DNA of 64,000 nt from Roseiarcus sp963806935 (lineage in GTDB: Bacteria > Pseudomonadota > Alphaproteobacteria > Rhizobiales > Beijerinckiaceae). Of this stretch, positions 62,529 to 64,000 are shown in pieces. The notes below the pieces were generated by a model. That model did no database searches, had not been told where the DNA came from, and saw only the letters and a program-made list of their open reading frames with translations. The translations under genes and the position numbers were made by a program. The first letter of the stretch is position 1, and the number at the start of each line of letters is the position of its first letter. The stretch lies in contig CAWEAT010000041.1 of the NCBI GenBank assembly GCA_963806935.1, positions 1-64,000 on the forward strand, written 5' to 3'.

Positions 62529-64000
62529 TCAATAAACCCGCGCCTTCGGCTCGATGTAGCCGATATCGTTGCTCATCGTATAGGCGTGCACCGGCCGGTA
62601 GTCGATCGCCACCGTCTGCTTTTCGGGGTCGATCCAGGCGAGCGTGTGCTTCATCCAGTTGACGTCGTCGCGCTTGGGATAGTCCTCGCGCGCATGGGCG
62701 CCGCGGCTTTCGAGACGGTTCGCGGCGCCCTCCATCGTGACTACCGCCTGCACGATCAGATTGTCGTATTCGAGCGTCTCGATGAGATCGGAGTTCCAGA
62801 TGAGCGAGCGGTCGGTCACCGAGACGTCCGCGCCCGAGCGCCACGCGGCGTGGATCTTCTCCTTGCCCTCGGCGAGCACTTCGCCAGTGCGGAACACCGC
62901 GCAATTGTTCTGCATGACCATCTGCATGTCGAGTCGCAGCGCAGCCGTTGGCGTCTTGCCCTTGGCGTTGCGGAACCGGTCGAGCCGGGTCAGCGCGAAC
63001 TCGGCGCTGTCCTTGGCGAGTTCGGGTTGGCTGTCGCCGGGCTTCAGCGTCTCGGCGGCGCGCAAACCGGCGGCGCGGCCGAAGACGACGAGGTCAATGA
63101 GCGAATTCGAGCCGAGCCTGTTTGCGCCATGGACGGAGACGCAAGCCGCCTCGCCGAGCGCCATCAGTCCGGACACGATCGCATCGGGGTCGCCATCAAC
63201 CTTGGTCAGGACCTCGCCGTGATAATTGGTCGGAATGCCCCCCATATTGTAATGGACGGTCGGCAGGACGGGGATCGGTTCCTTGGTCAGATCGACGCCG
63301 GAGAAGATGCGGGCGCTCTCCGAAATGCCGGGCAGGCGCTCGTGCAGCACCTTGGGATCGAGATGGTCGAGGTGCAGGTGAATGTGGTCCTTGTTCTTGC
63401 CGAGACCCCGGCCTTCGCGAATCTCCATCGTCATCGACCGGCTCACGACGTCGCGCGAGGCGAGGTCCTTCGCGTGCGGCGCATAGCGCTCCATGAAGCG
63501 CTCGCCCTCCGAATTGACGAGATAGCCGCCTTCGCCGCGGGCGCCCTCGGTGATGAGGCAACCGGCGCCGTAGATGCCGGTCGGATGGAACTGCACGAAC
63601 TCCATATCCTGAAGCGGCAGGCCGGCGCGCAGCGCCATCGCATTGCCGTCGCCTGTGCAGGTGTGGGCGGAAGTCGCCGAGAAATAGGCGCGTCCGTAGC
63701 CACCGGTGGCGAGAATGGTGATCTGGGCCCGGAATCGATGAATGGTTCCGTCATCCAGCTTGAGACAGACGACGCCACGGATCGCGCCCTCGGCGTCGCG
63801 GATGAGGTCGATGGCGAAATACTCGATGAAGAACTGGCACTTCGCCTTCAGCGCCTGGCCGTAGAGCGTGTGCAGGATGGCGTGCCCGGTGCGGTCGGCG
63901 GCGGCGCAGGTGCGCTGCGCGATTCCTTTGCCGAATTCGGTCGTCATGCCGCCGAACGGTCGCTGGTAGATCTGGCCCGCTTCGGTGCGGGAGAACGGCA
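62529..64000 (-). CDS. sdhA: Succinate dehydrogenase flavoprotein subunit (truncated by window edge)
   Basis: About 490 residues of the C-terminal part. The reading frame continues past the window end: FSRTEAGQIYQRPFGG precedes MTTEFGKG, so the ATG at 63947 is internal and about 110 residues, including the FAD Rossmann motif, are missing. The substrate site HPTGIYGAGCLITEGARGEG, catalytic region FMERYAPHAKDLASRD and YNMGGIPTNYHGEV are present. Complex II, oxidising succinate to fumarate. Confidence 0.97.
   Translation of the reverse strand, partial: PFSRTEAGQIYQRPFGGMTTEFGKGIAQRTCAAADRTGHAILHTLYGQALKAKCQFFIEYFAIDLIRDAEGAIRGVVCLKLDDGTIHRFRAQITILATGGYGRAYFSATSAHTCTGDGNAMALRAGLPLQDMEFVQFHPTGIYGAGCLITEGARGEGGYLVNSEGERFMERYAPHAKDLASRDVVSRSMTMEIREGRGLGKNKDHIHLHLDHLDPKVLHERLPGISESARIFSGVDLTKEPIPVLPTVHYNMGGIPTNYHGEVLTKVDGDPDAIVSGLMALGEAACVSVHGANRLGSNSLIDLVVFGRAAGLRAAETLKPGDSQPELAKDSAEFALTRLDRFRNAKGKTPTAALRLDMQMVMQNNCAVFRTGEVLAEGKEKIHAAWRSGADVSVTDRSLIWNSDLIETLEYDNLIVQAVVTMEGAANRLESRGAHAREDYPKRDDVNWMKHTLAWIDPEKQTVAIDYRPVHAYTMSNDIGYIEPKARVY

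Overview
The window comes from a GC-rich alphaproteobacterium, almost certainly a member of Hyphomicrobiales (Rhizobiales). The evidence is the 16S sequence type, an rRNA operon ordered 16S - tRNA-Ile(GAT) - tRNA-Ala(TGC) - 23S - 5S - tRNA-fMet, a helix-9 intervening sequence in the 23S gene, and gene families typical of that order (FrcBCA-type sugar transporter, IalB-like protein). A placement near Beijerinckiaceae is only an impression. No phage, transposase, CRISPR array or replication origin was seen.

Layout. 1-1.4 kb: cytochrome P450. 1.4-7.5 kb: complete rRNA operon whose promoter overlaps the P450 stop codon. 7.5-8.3 kb: about 830 bases with no credible gene. 8.3-17.8 kb: a carbohydrate uptake and catabolism cluster (TIM-barrel sugar isomerase, Gfo/Idh/MocA dehydrogenase, ABC transporter with two non-identical ATPases, a small unknown membrane protein, ketose 3-epimerase-like protein). 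18.1-21.2 kb: acetoin dehydrogenase-type operon acoABC. 21.3-24.1 kb: broken DJ-1/PfpI gene, Cys-containing Rrf2 regulator, orphan amino-acid-type binding protein. 24.1-26.3 kb: zwf-pgl. 26.4-30.9 kb: ROK regulator divergent from a fructose-type ABC transporter frcBCA, with a strong dyad between them. 31-38.8 kb: oxidoreductases, amidase, AhpD-like protein, AraC regulator, VOC protein. 38.9-43.6 kb: single-chain hydantoinase/5-oxoprolinase (four frameshifts) divergent from an aldo/keto reductase. 43.8-51.5 kb: small stress and housekeeping genes (DUF427, SHOCT, Tat-exported carbonic anhydrase, SDR, HD domain, MetE-like, CbpM/CbpA, BON-LysM, His/Gly-rich secreted protein). 51.6-64 kb: lysC, ubiG, decaying gene remnants and a 195-bp tandem repeat, IalB-like, quinone oxidoreductase, GNAT, apt, large glucosidase, dps, sdhB and a truncated sdhA.

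How the genes fit together. The dominant theme is import and redox conversion of sugars or polyols: two complete ABC systems, two sugar isomerase/epimerase-like proteins, two Gfo/Idh/MocA dehydrogenases, two aldo/keto reductases, and the entry to the oxidative pentose phosphate/Entner-Doudoroff route (zwf, pgl). Acetoin cleavage and succinate dehydrogenase feed central carbon metabolism.

A striking property of the window is that nine genes are interrupted by twelve apparent frameshifts, every one a net +1 base, with both sides of each junction otherwise intact. This looks more like a systematic sequence or assembly error than natural decay, but it needs read-level checking. The best candidate for unusual biology is the 8.3-17.8 kb transporter: its two ATPases carry complementary motif defects that fall in the same composite ATP site. 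A diverged 195-bp tandem repeat, open in two minus-strand frames, is the most interesting non-coding-looking structure.
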